In this document: positions 50,437-59,527 of the stretch, piece by piece
Layout: every line of letters begins with the position of its first letter
How positions within the stretch are numbered: the first letter of the stretch is position 1
Assembly: GCF_001293525.1 (NCBI RefSeq)
Contig: NZ_BBYR01000017.1
Location: forward strand, 89,717 to 153,716
Length of the DNA: 64,000 nucleotides
DNA from: Pseudideonella sakaiensis
GTDB taxonomy: Bacteria > Pseudomonadota > Gammaproteobacteria > Burkholderiales > Burkholderiaceae_C
Direction of reading: 5' to 3'
Made by a program: the position numbers and the translations under genes
Notes under the pieces: model-generated
The model's input: only the letters and a program-made list of their open reading frames with translations
What the model was told of the DNA's origin: nothing
The model's database searches: none

Positions 50437-52086
50437 TCAGGGCTCGCGCAGGAAGCGCAGGCCCGGCGCGCGCCCGTCGGCCTGCAGCCGCAGGCCGCGC
50501 GGCGGCAGCTCCTCGAACACCACGCCGAGCTGCCGGTCGCGGGCGAAGAAGCGCATCGGCGTCTGCGGCACCAGCTCCAGCCCGGCGCCCGAAGGCTCGC
50601 GCACCCACAGCCGCCGGCCCTGCAGCAGCAGTTCGAGGCGCTCGCCGCGCGCCGTGCGGTAGCGGCCGACGTACGGCCGCAGCTGTTCCGGCGGCAGGTA
50701 GAGCACGCCGAAGTCCGCGGGGCCGATCGACGGGTCGAGGCCCGCCAGCGCCAGCTCGCGGGTCTCGGCGAAGCTGTTGGCCACCACCGCGACGCCGCGC
50801 CGGCGCTCCGGCTCCAGCCACACCGAACTGGAGAAGCCGCCGGTCGCGCCGTCCTGGTTGTGGAGCCGGCGCGTCGCGCCCGGGCCCGGCAGCATCGCCT
50901 GTTCCCACGCGAGGCCGAAGGGGTGGAGCGGCGTCTCGCCGGGCACGGAGGTCTGCAGGCACAGCGCAAAGGCCGGGCCCAGCGGGTGCGGGAACAGACC
51001 GAGCGCGGCCTCCATGAAGCGCGCCACCGGGGCGATCGGGCCGACCAGGCCGACGGCGCCGGCCAGCGCGTCGAACTCCCAGCGCGGCACGGCGCGGCCG
51101 TCGGCGTCGTGGCCCACGGCGTCGCTGCGCCCCGCCTGCATCGACTGGCGCAGCGCGTCCAGCACCCGCGCCGGATCGTCGCCGGCGTAGCCGGGCCGGC
51201 GCAGCTGCAGCCCCTCCAGACCGAGCGGCGCGAACACGCGCTGCGCGAGCAGCGCGTCGAGGCTGCGGCCGCCGTCGCGCCGCGCGAGCACCAGCGACAG
51301 CAGGCCGTAGCCGAGGTTGGAGTACTCGAAGCGCGTGTCGCGCGGCACCGTGGGCACCCACTGGCGCACGAAGTCCCACAGGCGGGCGGGCGAGTAGCCC
51401 GAGTAGGGCGCGGCCAGCTCGCGCGGCAGCAGGTTGGCCGGCATCCGAGGCAGGCCGGAGCGGTGCGTCGCGAGGTCGATCAGGCGCAGCGGCGCCCCGG
51501 TGCTGTCGCGCAGCCGCAGGCCGTCGGGCAGGCCGTCTTCGGCCGGGTCCTCGAGGCGCCAGCGGCCAGCCAGCACGCCGTCGGCCAGCGCCAGCGCCAC
51601 GAAGGGCTTGGTCAGCGAGCCGAGCTCGAGCACGGTGTCCTCCTCCATCGGCGAGCGCTCGGCCGCGCGCCGCCAGCCCAGGCGGTGCACGCGGCGGCCC
51701 CAGGGGCCGACCTGCACCGCGACCACGCCGACCAGGTCGCGGCCGATGCGCTCGCGCAGCCGGCGCTCGAAGGCCGCGAACTCGGCCACCGGCGGGCTGC
51801 CGGCAGGCGCCGTCGGCGATGCCATCGACGGCAGCGTGGCTGCGGTCGGTGGCGTCGTGGGCGATGGAATCGATGGGACGGCGGGCGGCGGGGCGTCGGG
51901 GTCGGCAGCGCGGGCCGAGGATGCCAGCAGCAGCGGCGCGGCGGCCAGCCGCTGCAGCCAGTGGCGGCGGTCGGGCCGCGGCGGGCGGGGTGCCGCCGCC
52001 CCGGCGGCCGGTGACGGACCGGCCGGGGCCGCGGACAGGCGGCGCAGCGGCCGGTTCGGGAAGCGGGACAGGGGCAGGAGGGGCAT
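50437..52086 (-). CDS. Serine hydrolase, class C beta-lactamase/esterase family, with Tat-like signal
   Basis: A 549-residue protein. After a 39-residue Pro/Ala-rich leader comes DRRHWLQRLAAAPLLLASSARA, a twin-arginine-like signal with cleavage after ARA near residue 60. A 40-residue Pro/Ser/Thr linker follows. The catalytic domain shows LGSLTKPFVALAL (SxxK nucleophile), YSNLGYGLLSLVL (YxN) and HNQDGATGGFSSSVWL (third motif). The last 100 residues form a beta-rich lipocalin-like addition (YVGRYRTARGERLELLLQGRRLWV). Substrate could be an ester, a D-peptide or a beta-lactam. It is divergent from a HIT gene. Confidence 0.85.
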   Translation of the reverse strand: MPLLPLSRFPNRPLRRLSAAPAGPSPAAGAAAPRPPRPDRRHWLQRLAAAPLLLASSARAADPDAPPPAVPSIPSPTTPPTAATLPSMASPTAPAGSPPVAEFAAFERRLRERIGRDLVGVVAVQVGPWGRRVHRLGWRRAAERSPMEEDTVLELGSLTKPFVALALADGVLAGRWRLEDPAEDGLPDGLRLRDSTGAPLRLIDLATHRSGLPRMPANLLPRELAAPYSGYSPARLWDFVRQWVPTVPRDTRFEYSNLGYGLLSLVLARRDGGRSLDALLAQRVFAPLGLEGLQLRRPGYAGDDPARVLDALRQSMQAGRSDAVGHDADGRAVPRWEFDALAGAVGLVGPIAPVARFMEAALGLFPHPLGPAFALCLQTSVPGETPLHPFGLAWEQAMLPGPGATRRLHNQDGATGGFSSSVWLEPERRRGVAVVANSFAETRELALAGLDPSIGPADFGVLYLPPEQLRPYVGRYRTARGERLELLLQGRRLWVREPSGAGLELVPQTPMRFFARDRQLGVVFEELPPRGLRLQADGRAPGLRFLREP

Positions 52087-52152
52087 GGGAGCGGCGCGGG
52101 GCGGGCCCCGCGGCGTCGCGAGCGAGCCGCCGGCAGGCCCGGGCCGGGCCGC

Positions 52153-52158
52153 GATAAT
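52153..52158 (+). promoter_or_regulatory. -10-like hexamer directly before the second HIT gene
   Basis: GATAAT ends 6 nt before the ATG at 52165; no ribosome site is seen. Confidence 0.4.
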
Positions 52159-52164
52159 CGCACG

Positions 52165-52602
52165 ATGAGCGCGCACGATCCCGCCTGCCCCCTGTGCCGC
52201 GAGCCCGGCGGCCTGCCCGTCTGGCAGGACGCCGACTGGCGCGTGATCCGCGCCGACGAGCCGGCCTTCCCCGGCTTCTACCGCGTGGTCCTGCAGCGCC
52301 ATGTCGCGGAGTGGTCGGACCTCGACACGGCGGCCCGGCAGCGCGGCATGGCGCTGGTGGTCGCGGTCGAGCGCGTGCTGCGCGAGAAGCTGCAGCCGGC
52401 CAAGATCAACCTCGCGGCGCTCGGCAACCTGGTGCCGCACCTGCACTGGCACGTGGTGCCGCGCTTTGCCGACGACAGCCACTTCCCGCAGCCGATCTGG
52501 GGCAGCGCGCAGCGCCCGCCGGACGCCGCGGCACTGGCCCGGCGTGCGGCGCTGCTGCCGGCGCTCGACCGCGCCGTCGCGCAGGCGCTCGACGCCGCCT
52601 GA
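52165..52602 (+). CDS. HIT family protein, Ap4A hydrolase-like branch
   Basis: A 145-residue histidine-triad protein. CPLCREPGG at the N-terminus may bind zinc and NLVPHLHWHVVPRFADD carries the HxHxH triad. The GFYRVVLQRHVAEWSDL and LREKLQPAKINLAALGN segments differ from the HinT-type protein at 20937, placing it in the branch that hydrolyses dinucleoside polyphosphates. The C-terminal 35 residues are helical and Ala-rich. It is followed after 102 bp by the DUF971 gene. Confidence 0.88.
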   Translation: MSAHDPACPLCREPGGLPVWQDADWRVIRADEPAFPGFYRVVLQRHVAEWSDLDTAARQRGMALVVAVERVLREKLQPAKINLAALGNLVPHLHWHVVPRFADDSHFPQPIWGSAQRPPDAAALARRAALLPALDRAVAQALDAA

Positions 52603-52704
52603 ATCCCCGCGCCGCGGGCCCCGCCATTCGTTGCGCGGGCGCGGCGGCGCGGCAGGGCTTGGCTACACTCGCGGCGTCCTGCCGAGCCCCTGCAAGCGAG
52701 AACC

Positions 52705-53109
52705 ATGGCCGACGCGCCGCTGCCCACCGCCCTGACCGTGCACCAGCACTCCCGCGTGCTCGAGATCGGCTACGCGGACGGGCAGACCTTCCGGATTCCC
52801 TTCGAACTGCTGCGCGTGTACTCGCCATCGGCCGAGGTGCAGGGCCACGGGCCCGGCCAGGAGGTGCTGCAGACGGGCAAGCGCCACGTCGAGGTGCTGG
52901 CGCTGGAGCCGGTCGGCCACTATGCCGTGCAGCCGCATTTCTCCGACGGCCACCGCAGCGGCATCTTCACCTGGACCTATCTGTACGACCTCGGTCGCCG
53001 CCAGGACGCGCTGTGGCGCGACTACGAGGACCGCCTGGCCGCCGCCGGCGTGGACCGCGACGCCCCGATGGCCGAGGGCGGCGGCCCGTCCTGCGGCCAC
53101 CACCACTGA
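52705..53109 (+). CDS. DUF971 (gamma-butyrobetaine hydroxylase-like N-terminal domain) protein
   Basis: A 134-residue single-domain protein: [40 protein letters not shown], then [42 protein letters not shown]. The domain is known from the N-terminus of gamma-butyrobetaine hydroxylase, where it binds zinc. The C-terminal CGHHH could bind metal. In Burkholderiales it precedes ubiE, as here (43 bp), so a link to ubiquinone or Fe-S metabolism is possible but unproven. Confidence 0.88.
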   Translation: MADAPLPTALTVHQHSRVLEIGYADGQTFRIPFELLRVYSPSAEVQGHGPGQEVLQTGKRHVEVLALEPVGHYAVQPHFSDGHRSGIFTWTYLYDLGRRQDALWRDYEDRLAAAGVDRDAPMAEGGGPSCGHHH

Positions 53110-53152
53110 CAGCGGGCGCGTTGCCGTTCCCGCGCCAAGGTCCCCCGATCCC

Positions 53153-53884
53153 ATGAGCGACACCCATTTCGGCTTCGAGACCGTCGACGAGCAGGTCAAG
53201 GCGCGACGCGTGCGCGGTGTGTTCGACTCGGTCGCGTCGAAGTACGACGTGATGAACGACCTGATGTCGATGGGCCTGCACCGCGCGTGGAAGGCCTACA
53301 CCGTCGCGGTGGCCGACCTGCGCGAGGGCGACCGCGTGCTCGACCTGGCGGGTGGCACCGGCGACCTGGCCCGCGCGTTCGCGAAGAAGGTCGGCCCGCG
53401 CGGGCTGGTGGTGCACACCGACATCAACGAGGCGATGCTGCGCCAGGGGCGCGCCCGGCTCGAGGACGAGGGCACGATGCTGCCGACGACGCTGTGCGAC
53501 GCCGAGCAGCTGCCCTTCCGCAGCCAGTCCTTCCGCGTCGTCACGGTCGCCTTCGGCCTGCGCAACATGACGCACAAGGACCGTGCGCTGGCCGAGATGA
53601 ACCGGGTGCTGGTGCCCGGCGGCCGGCTGCTGGTGCTGGAGTTCTCGAAGGTGGCGCCGCCGCTGGAGAAGGCCTACGACTGGTATTCCTTCAAGGTGCT
53701 GCCGCAGCTGGGCAAGCTGGTGGCGGGCGACGCCGACAGCTACCGCTACCTGGCCGAGTCCATCCGCATGCACCCGGGGCCCGCGGAGCTGAAGGCGATG
53801 ATGAAGCGTGCCGGTTTCGGCCACGTCGACGTGCATCCGCTGACGGCCGGGGTGGTCGCGCTGCACGTGGGCATCAAATGCTGA
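53153..53884 (+). CDS. ubiE: Ubiquinone/menaquinone C-methyltransferase UbiE
   Basis: UbiE adds the C-methyl group to the ubiquinone (or demethylmenaquinone) ring with SAM. The 243-residue protein has [42 protein letters not shown], the SAM motif [21 protein letters not shown], then [37 protein letters not shown] and [23 protein letters not shown], all diagnostic. The stop overlaps the Tim44-like gene. ubiJ and ubiB, which normally follow closely, lie 3.5 kb further on beyond manC-galE. Confidence 0.97.
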   Translation: MSDTHFGFETVDEQVKARRVRGVFDSVASKYDVMNDLMSMGLHRAWKAYTVAVADLREGDRVLDLAGGTGDLARAFAKKVGPRGLVVHTDINEAMLRQGRARLEDEGTMLPTTLCDAEQLPFRSQSFRVVTVAFGLRNMTHKDRALAEMNRVLVPGGRLLVLEFSKVAPPLEKAYDWYSFKVLPQLGKLVAGDADSYRYLAESIRMHPGPAELKAMMKRAGFGHVDVHPLTAGVVALHVGIKC

Positions 53885-54369
53885 TGCCCGGCCTGCTGGT
53901 GCTCGGCCGGCAGGCCGTCAGCTGGATGGGGCGCGGCGGCGCGCTGCGCCGCCTCGGCCGGCGCCGCCCGGCCCGCGCCGCGGTGCCGGCCGGGCTGGAC
54001 GTGGCCCACCTGCTGGCCGCCGCCCGCGAGCAGTTCCTGCGCCTGCAGGCGGCCTGGGACGCCGGCGACATGGACACCCTGGGTGCGCTGACCACCCCGC
54101 AGATGCTCGAAGACCTGCGCGCCGGCCGCGCCGGTGCCGAAGGGCCGGTGGGCCGCACCGACGTGCTCAGCCTGCAGGCGCGCCTGCTCGGCTTCGACGC
54201 CGTCGACCAGGGCTGGCTCGCCGCGATCGAGTTCTCCGGCCTGCTGCGTGAATCGCCCGACGCGCCCGCGCCCGTCGCCTTCCGCGAACTCTGGCTGCTG
54301 CTGCGCGAACACCCCGCCGACCCCACCGCCCCCGCCTGGCGCCTCGCCCGCCAGCAGGCGCTGTTCTGA
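53878..54369 (+). CDS. Short Tim44-like domain protein
   Basis: A 163-residue protein whose residues 45-163 form a Tim44-like domain ([32 protein letters not shown], then [23 protein letters not shown] and [27 protein letters not shown]). The usual partner after ubiE in this order is, from memory, about twice as long, with a signal peptide, a Gly/Pro-rich part and membrane segments before the domain. Here only 45 basic residues precede it, so the N-terminal half appears lost. Start may be ATG 53878 or 53884. The tandem repeat follows directly after the stop. Confidence 0.75.
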   Translation: MLMPGLLVLGRQAVSWMGRGGALRRLGRRRPARAAVPAGLDVAHLLAAAREQFLRLQAAWDAGDMDTLGALTTPQMLEDLRAGRAGAEGPVGRTDVLSLQARLLGFDAVDQGWLAAIEFSGLLRESPDAPAPVAFRELWLLLREHPADPTAPAWRLARQQALF

Positions 54370-54379
54370 GCCAGCGCAC

Positions 54380-54625
54380 GCGCGTCAGCGCGTAGCGGGG
54401 GAGCCCTCCAGCCGGCGCAGCCCGGCGCCGATCAAGCGCACGCCGAGGATCCGGCCCCGCCGGTCCAAAGGCGTGGCCCCCTGAGGGGGCGCGCGTCAGC
54501 GCGTAGGGGGAGCCCTCCAGCCGGCGCAGCCCGGCGCCCACCAAGCGCACGCCGAGGATCCGGCTCCGCCGGTCCGATGGCGTGGCCCCCTGAGGGGGCG
54601 CGCGTCAGCGCGTAGGGGGGGAGCC
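54380..54625. repeat. Tandem direct repeat of about 110 bp (two full copies plus a partial third)
   Basis: The phrase GCGCGTCAGCGCGTAG begins at 54380 and 54491, and its start recurs at 54600, giving periods of 111 and 109 bp. Each full unit also holds AGCCCTCCAGCCGGCGCAGC, AAGCGCACGCCGAGGATCCGG and the hairpin GCCCCC-TGA-GGGGGC (54476-54490 and 54585-54599). The two copies differ by a few substitutions and a 2-bp gap. The elements lie between the Tim44-like and manC stops and may serve as a bidirectional terminator or be a dispersed REP-like element. Confidence 0.85.
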
Positions 54626-54639
54626 TGTCAGCGGGGAGC

Positions 54640-56100
54640 CTACCCCCGTCCGTAGGTGTCCTCGAAGCGGACGATGTCGTCCTCGCCGAGGTAGCTGCCC
54701 GACTGGACCTCGATGATCTCCAGCGGCATCTTCCCCGGGTTCGCCAGCCGGTGCACCTGCCCGAGCGGGATGTAGGTGCTCTGGTTCTCGGTCAGCGTCA
54801 GCACCTGGTCGCCGTTGGTGACCTCCGCCGTGCCGCTGACGACGATCCAGTGCTCGGCGCGGTGGTGGTGCTTCTGCAGGCTGAGCGACGCGCCCGGCTT
54901 GACCAGGATGCGCTTGACCTGGAAGCGCGGCCCGGCGTCGATGCTGTCGTACCAGCCCCAGGGGCGGTGCACCTTGCGGTGCAGGGTGTGCTCGCCGCGG
55001 CTGCGCTGCTGCAGCTCGCCGACGATGTGCTTGACGTCCTGGCTGCGGCTGCGGTCGGCCACGAGCACGGCGTCCGAGGTTTCCACGACGACCACGTTGT
55101 CCAGCCCGACCGCGCCGACCAGGCGGCTGGTGGCATGCACCAGCGTGTCGCTGCAGTCGCGCATCAGCGCGTCGCCGACCGTGGCATTGCCCGCGCCGTC
55201 CTTGTCGCTGACCTGCCACACCGCGTCCCACGCGCCCAGGTCGGACCAGCCGGCCTGCAGCGGCACCATGCGGATCTCGACGTCGGCGCGGCCGGGGCAT
55301 TTCTCGAGCACCGCGTAGTCCACCGACTCGGCGGGGATCTGCGCGAACTCGGCCTTGCCGGGGCGCACGAAGCTGGCATCCGCGCTGCGCGCGGCCCAGG
55401 CGGCCTGGGTGGCGGCCGCGATGTCCGGGCGGAACTGCTGCAGCGCGCGCAGCCACACCGAGGCGCGCACGACGAACATGCCGCTGTTCCAGAAATAGCT
55501 GCCGGCGGCCAGGTAGCGCTCGGCGGTGGCCCGGTCCGGCTTCTCGACGAACTGCAGCACCTTGTGCGCGGCCTCGCCGGTGTCGTCGGCGCGGATGTAG
55601 CCGAAGCCGGTCTCCGGACGGTCCGGCCGGATGCCGAGGATCACGAAGGCACCGCCGGCGGCGGCCCGCACCGCCTGGCGCACGGCCTCGGTGAACGCGG
55701 CCTCGTCGGTCACCGTCTGGTCGGCCGGCGTCACCACGAGCACCGGATCGGCGCCCTGCTCGCCGGCCTGCAGCGCCGCCAGCGTCATCGCCGGCGCGGT
55801 GTTGCGTCCGCTGGGCTCGAGCAGCACCTTGGCCGCGGTCTGGCCGCCGGCCACCTCGCGCAGCTGGTCCAGCACCAGGAAGCGGTGCTCCTCGTTGCCG
55901 ACGACGGTCGGCGCCGTCACCGTCAGGTCCTCGCAGGCGAGGTCGGCGAGGCGCCCGGCCGCCTGCTGGAACAGGCTGCGGTTGCCCTGCAGCACGAGGA
56001 ACTGCTTCGGGTACATCGCGCGCGACAGCGGCCACAGCCGGGTGCCGCTGCCGCCGGCGATGATCACGGGCTGGACGAGGATCGGGTTCGAGGTGCTCAT
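54640..56100 (-). CDS. manC: Mannose-1-phosphate guanylyltransferase/mannose-6-phosphate isomerase
   Basis: A 486-residue bifunctional enzyme that makes GDP-mannose and interconverts fructose- and mannose-6-phosphate for polysaccharide synthesis. The N-terminal pyrophosphorylase part has PVIIAGGSGTRLWPLSRAMYPKQFL, LLEPSGRNTAPAMTLAAL, FVEKPDRATAERYLAAGSYFWNSGMF and AGWSDLGAWDAVWQV. The C-terminal cupin isomerase part has RPWGWYDSIDAGPRFQVKRILVKPGASLSLQKHHHRAEHWIVVSGTAEV and IPLGQVHRLANPG. It may be called manC, cpsB or algA. No polysaccharide cluster is present in the window beyond galE. Confidence 0.95.
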   Translation of the reverse strand: MSTSNPILVQPVIIAGGSGTRLWPLSRAMYPKQFLVLQGNRSLFQQAAGRLADLACEDLTVTAPTVVGNEEHRFLVLDQLREVAGGQTAAKVLLEPSGRNTAPAMTLAALQAGEQGADPVLVVTPADQTVTDEAAFTEAVRQAVRAAAGGAFVILGIRPDRPETGFGYIRADDTGEAAHKVLQFVEKPDRATAERYLAAGSYFWNSGMFVVRASVWLRALQQFRPDIAAATQAAWAARSADASFVRPGKAEFAQIPAESVDYAVLEKCPGRADVEIRMVPLQAGWSDLGAWDAVWQVSDKDGAGNATVGDALMRDCSDTLVHATSRLVGAVGLDNVVVVETSDAVLVADRSRSQDVKHIVGELQQRSRGEHTLHRKVHRPWGWYDSIDAGPRFQVKRILVKPGASLSLQKHHHRAEHWIVVSGTAEVTNGDQVLTLTENQSTYIPLGQVHRLANPGKMPLEIIEVQSGSYLGEDDIVRFEDTYGRG

Positions 56101-56185
56101 CGGGGCGGGTCCGTACAGGCTGGAAGAGGGCGTTGAAAACGCAGTAGGAGCAGGGATCGGTGTGGCGGTCGCGAACGGTGGCGCG

Positions 56186-57217
56186 TCAGGCCGCGGCCTC
56201 GTCGTAGCCGCCCGGGTTGTCGCGCTGCCAGCGCCAGGCGTCCTCGCACATGGCGGCCAGGTCGCGCCGGGCCTGCCAGCCCAGCAAGTCGCGCGCCCGC
56301 GCCGGGTCGGCGTAGCAGGCGTCGATGTCGCCGGGGCGCCGGTCGACCAGGTCGTAGGGCACCGGCCGGCCGCTGGCGCGCTCGAAGGCACGCACCAGGT
56401 CCAGCACCGAGTAGCCGGTGCCGGTGCCGAGGTTGACGGTGAAGCCGCCCGGCTGCGCCAGCAGGCGCCGCAGCGCCGCCACGTGGCCCTCGGCCAGGTC
56501 GACGACGTGGATGTAGTCGCGCACGCCGGTGCCGTCGTGCGTCGCGTAGTCGCTGCCGAAGACCTGCAGGCGCGCGCGCTTGCCCACCGCGACCTGGGTC
56601 ACGTAGGGCATCAGGTTGTTCGGGATGCCGCGCGGGTCCTCGCCGATGCGGCCGCTGGGGTGGGCGCCGACGGGGTTGAAGTAGCGCAGCAGCCCGATGC
56701 GCCAGGCCGGGTCGGCCTGTGCCAGGTCGCGCAGCACGTCCTCGGACATGCGCTTGGTGGCGCCGTAGGGGTTGGTGGTGCCCAGCGGGGCGTCCTCGGC
56801 GATCGGCAGCCGCTCGGGCCGCCCGTAGACGGTCGCGCTGGAGCTGAAGACCAGGGTCCGGGCCTCGTGCGCGGCGAGCGCGCGGCACAGCGAGAACAGC
56901 CCGCCGAGGTTGTTCTCGTAATAGTCCAGCGGCCGCTGCACGCTCTCGCCGACGGCCTTGTGCGCGGCGAAGTGCACCGCGGCGCGCACGCCATGGCGGG
57001 CCAGCAGCGCCTGCAGCGCGGGCGTGTCGCGCACGTCGCCTTCCTCGAACACGGGGCGGGTGCCGGCCAGCGCGGCCAGCCGGTCCAGCACGCGTGGCGA
57101 GCTGTTCGCGAAATTGTCGAGGCCGACCACCGGGAAGCCGGCCGCGAGCAATGCCAGCCAGGTGTGGGAGCCGATGTAGCCGGTGGCGCCGGTGAGCAGG
57201 ATGGTCGGGAGGGTCAA
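56186..57217 (-). CDS. galE: UDP-glucose 4-epimerase GalE
   Basis: GalE interconverts UDP-glucose and UDP-galactose. The 343-residue protein has [64 protein letters not shown], the Tyr-Lys pair in [14 protein letters not shown], and [18 protein letters not shown]. No ATG or GTG lies near the conserved N-terminus; a TTG at 57217 is the only fitting start. It lies 85 bp upstream of manC on the same strand, so they probably form a small operon feeding exopolysaccharide or LPS sugars. Confidence 0.94.
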   Translation of the reverse strand: MTLPTILLTGATGYIGSHTWLALLAAGFPVVGLDNFANSSPRVLDRLAALAGTRPVFEEGDVRDTPALQALLARHGVRAAVHFAAHKAVGESVQRPLDYYENNLGGLFSLCRALAAHEARTLVFSSSATVYGRPERLPIAEDAPLGTTNPYGATKRMSEDVLRDLAQADPAWRIGLLRYFNPVGAHPSGRIGEDPRGIPNNLMPYVTQVAVGKRARLQVFGSDYATHDGTGVRDYIHVVDLAEGHVAALRRLLAQPGGFTVNLGTGTGYSVLDLVRAFERASGRPVPYDLVDRRPGDIDACYADPARARDLLGWQARRDLAAMCEDAWRWQRDNPGGYDEAAA

Positions 57218-57361
57218 GGCGGTCTCGTCGAGCGGCGCCGGCGGTGCCCCGGGGAGGTGCGGCAGGCGGGCAGGCCCGGATTGTGCACCGGGGGCCTGCC
57301 GCAACCGCCCCGGCGCGCGCGGGGCCTCGTCCTGGCGGGGGACGCCGGCCGGCGCCGATGC

Positions 57362-57367
57362 GAGAAT
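57362..57367 (+). promoter_or_regulatory. -10-like hexamer directly before ubiJ
   Basis: GAGAAT ends 6 nt before the ATG at 57374, which lacks a ribosome site. After separation from ubiE the downstream genes would need their own promoter. Confidence 0.4.
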
Positions 57368-57373
57368 CCGCGC

Positions 57374-57922
57374 ATGCTGGAATCTCTCCGGGCGCTGGCC
57401 GCGCCGGCCGTCCTGCAGCGGCTCACGCTGCTGATCAACCACGTGCTGGCGTCGGAGACGGCCGCCACCCACCGCCTGCGCGGCCACGCCGGCCGCCGCC
57501 TCGCGGTGCGGCTGGGCGACTGGCCGGAACTGCTGCCCGATCCGCCACCGCTGGTGTTCGCGATCACGCCGGCCGGCCTGCTGGACTGGCTGGGCGCCGA
57601 GCCCGACGCGGTCACCGCGCCGGCCGACCTGCAGGTGCGCATCGACGCGCGCAACCCGGCGCTGGCGCTGCTGCAGGGCCTGGGCGGCCAGCGGCCGCGC
57701 ATCGAGGTCTCGGGCGACGCCGCGCTGGCGGCCGACGTGAGCTGGCTGTTCGAGAACCTGCGCTGGGACCTGGAGGACGACCTCGCGCGCGTCGTCGGCG
57801 ACGTGCCGGCGCGCGAGATCGCCCGGGTCGCCGGCTGGATCGGCGCCGCGCTGCGCGAGGCCGCGACGCGCCTGGCCCGCTGGACCGGCGGGTCCGACCC
57901 GGCCGGGCCGCCGCCGCGATGA
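57374..57922 (+). CDS. ubiJ: Ubiquinone biosynthesis accessory protein UbiJ (SCP2 domain)
   Basis: UbiJ carries lipid ubiquinone intermediates in the Ubi complex. The 182-residue protein has an SCP2-like domain: [49 protein letters not shown], and [52 protein letters not shown]. This last block is typical of UbiJ. Its stop overlaps ubiB by ATGA. Divergent galE starts 156 bp away. Confidence 0.92.
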   Translation: MLESLRALAAPAVLQRLTLLINHVLASETAATHRLRGHAGRRLAVRLGDWPELLPDPPPLVFAITPAGLLDWLGAEPDAVTAPADLQVRIDARNPALALLQGLGGQRPRIEVSGDAALAADVSWLFENLRWDLEDDLARVVGDVPAREIARVAGWIGAALREAATRLARWTGGSDPAGPPPR

Positions 57923-59481
57923 GGCACCTCGCGCGCCTCGTCTTCATCGTCCTCACGGTCTTCCGCCACGGGCTGGACGAGCTGGCGCTGTCCAACCTGC
58001 GGCAGCCGTGGGTGCGCACGCTGGTGCGCGTCATCACGGTCGGCCGCCGGCTCGAGCGGCCGCGCGGCGAGCGCCTGCGGCTGGCGATGGAGGGCCTGGG
58101 GCCGATCTTCGTCAAGTTCGGCCAGGTGCTGTCGACGCGGCGCGACCTGATCCCCACCGACATCGCCGACGAACTGGCCCGCCTGCAGGACAAGGTGCCG
58201 CCGTTCGCGCCCGAGGTCTCGCGCGCGCTGATCGAGAAGGCCTTCGGCCGCCGCATCGAGGAGGTGTTCGCGCACTTCGAGGACACGCCGGTGGCCAGCG
58301 CCTCGATCGCCCAGGTGCATTTCGCGACGCTGCAGGACGGCCGCGAGGTCGCCGTCAAGGTGCTGCGCCCCGGCATGCTGGCGGTGATCGACGACGACCT
58401 GGCGCTGATGCGCACGCTGGCGCGCTGGGTCGAGCGGCTGTCGGCCGACGGCAAGCGCCTGCGCCCGCGCGAGGTGGTGGCCGAGTTCGACGGCTACCTG
58501 CACGACGAGCTGGACCTGGTGCGCGAGGCTGCCAACGCGGCCCAGCTGCGCCGCAACATGGCCTCGCTCGGCCTGGTGCTGGTGCCGGAGATGCACTGGG
58601 AGTACTGCACCTCCAGCGTGATCGTGATGGAGCGCATGCACGGCGTGCCGATCAGCCGCATCGACGAGCTGCGCGCCGCCGGCGTCGACATCCCGCGGCT
58701 CGCGCGCGACGGCGTGACCATCTTCTTCACGCAGGTGTTCCGCGACGGCTTCTTCCACGCCGACATGCACCCCGGCAACATCCAGGTCAGCCTGGCGCCG
58801 GAATCCTTCGGCCGCTACATCGCGCTGGACTTCGGCATCGTCGGCACGCTCACCGAGGTCGACAAGGACTACCTCGCGCAGAACTTCATCGCCTTCTTCC
58901 GCCGCGACTACAAGCGCGTCGCCGAACTGCACGTGGAAAGCGGCTGGGTGCCGCCGGAGACGCGCATCGAGGCGCTGGAGGGCGCGATCCGCGCCGTCTG
59001 CGAGCCGCAGTTCGACCGCCCGCTGAAGGACATCTCGCTCGGCCAGGTGCTGCTGCGCCTGTTCCAGACCTCGCGCCGCTTCAACGTCGAGATCCAGCCG
59101 CAGCTGGTGCTGCTGCAGAAGACGCTGCTGAACATCGAGGGCCTGGGCCGCCAGCTCGACCCCGAGCTGGACCTGTGGGTCACCGCCAAGCCCTTCCTCG
59201 AGCGCTGGATGAACGACCAGGTCGGCTGGAGCGGCCTGGTCGAGCACCTGTCGAAGGAGGCGCCCCGCTACGTGCAGATCCTGCCCGAGCTGCCGCGGCT
59301 GCTGCACCAGGCGCTGAAGCGCCAGGCGGCGCCCGCGACCGACCCGCGCCTCGTCGAGGCCCTGCTGCAGGAGCGGCGCCGCCGCGACCGCGGCTGGCGC
59401 CGGCTCGGCCCCTGGGTCGGCTTCGTCGCCGGCGGCGCGGTGGTCTATGCGGCGATGAGCTGGCTGCAACGCGGCGGCTGA
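57919..59481 (+). CDS. ubiB: Ubiquinone biosynthesis kinase-like protein UbiB
   Basis: UbiB is an atypical ABC1/ADCK-type kinase-like ATPase needed for ubiquinone synthesis. The 520-residue protein has the KxGQ motif in [19 protein letters not shown], the Ala-rich loop [60 protein letters not shown] (catalytic loop) and [10 protein letters not shown] (metal-binding DFG). The C-terminus has a hydrophobic segment ([21 protein letters not shown]) for membrane attachment. It overlaps ubiJ. Confidence 0.96.
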   Translation: MRHLARLVFIVLTVFRHGLDELALSNLRQPWVRTLVRVITVGRRLERPRGERLRLAMEGLGPIFVKFGQVLSTRRDLIPTDIADELARLQDKVPPFAPEVSRALIEKAFGRRIEEVFAHFEDTPVASASIAQVHFATLQDGREVAVKVLRPGMLAVIDDDLALMRTLARWVERLSADGKRLRPREVVAEFDGYLHDELDLVREAANAAQLRRNMASLGLVLVPEMHWEYCTSSVIVMERMHGVPISRIDELRAAGVDIPRLARDGVTIFFTQVFRDGFFHADMHPGNIQVSLAPESFGRYIALDFGIVGTLTEVDKDYLAQNFIAFFRRDYKRVAELHVESGWVPPETRIEALEGAIRAVCEPQFDRPLKDISLGQVLLRLFQTSRRFNVEIQPQLVLLQKTLLNIEGLGRQLDPELDLWVTAKPFLERWMNDQVGWSGLVEHLSKEAPRYVQILPELPRLLHQALKRQAAPATDPRLVEALLQERRRRDRGWRRLGPWVGFVAGGAVVYAAMSWLQRGG

Positions 59482-59484
59482 ATC

Positions 59485-59490
59485 TACAAT
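59485..59490 (+). promoter_or_regulatory. -10 element of the FmdB-DUF502 gene pair
   Basis: TACAAT followed by CGAGG lies 37 bp before the FmdB ATG. Confidence 0.4.
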
Positions 59491-59527
59491 CGAGGGTTTT
59501 GGACAAATTCCGAGCCCTGGACCTGCC

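Noticed and set aside
46260..50969. 1569-codon minus-strand open frame over the large oxidoreductase
   Set aside because: It is a shadow of the FAD/Fe-S gene: rich in Arg, Ala and His, without motifs, and overlapping a confident CDS for its whole length.
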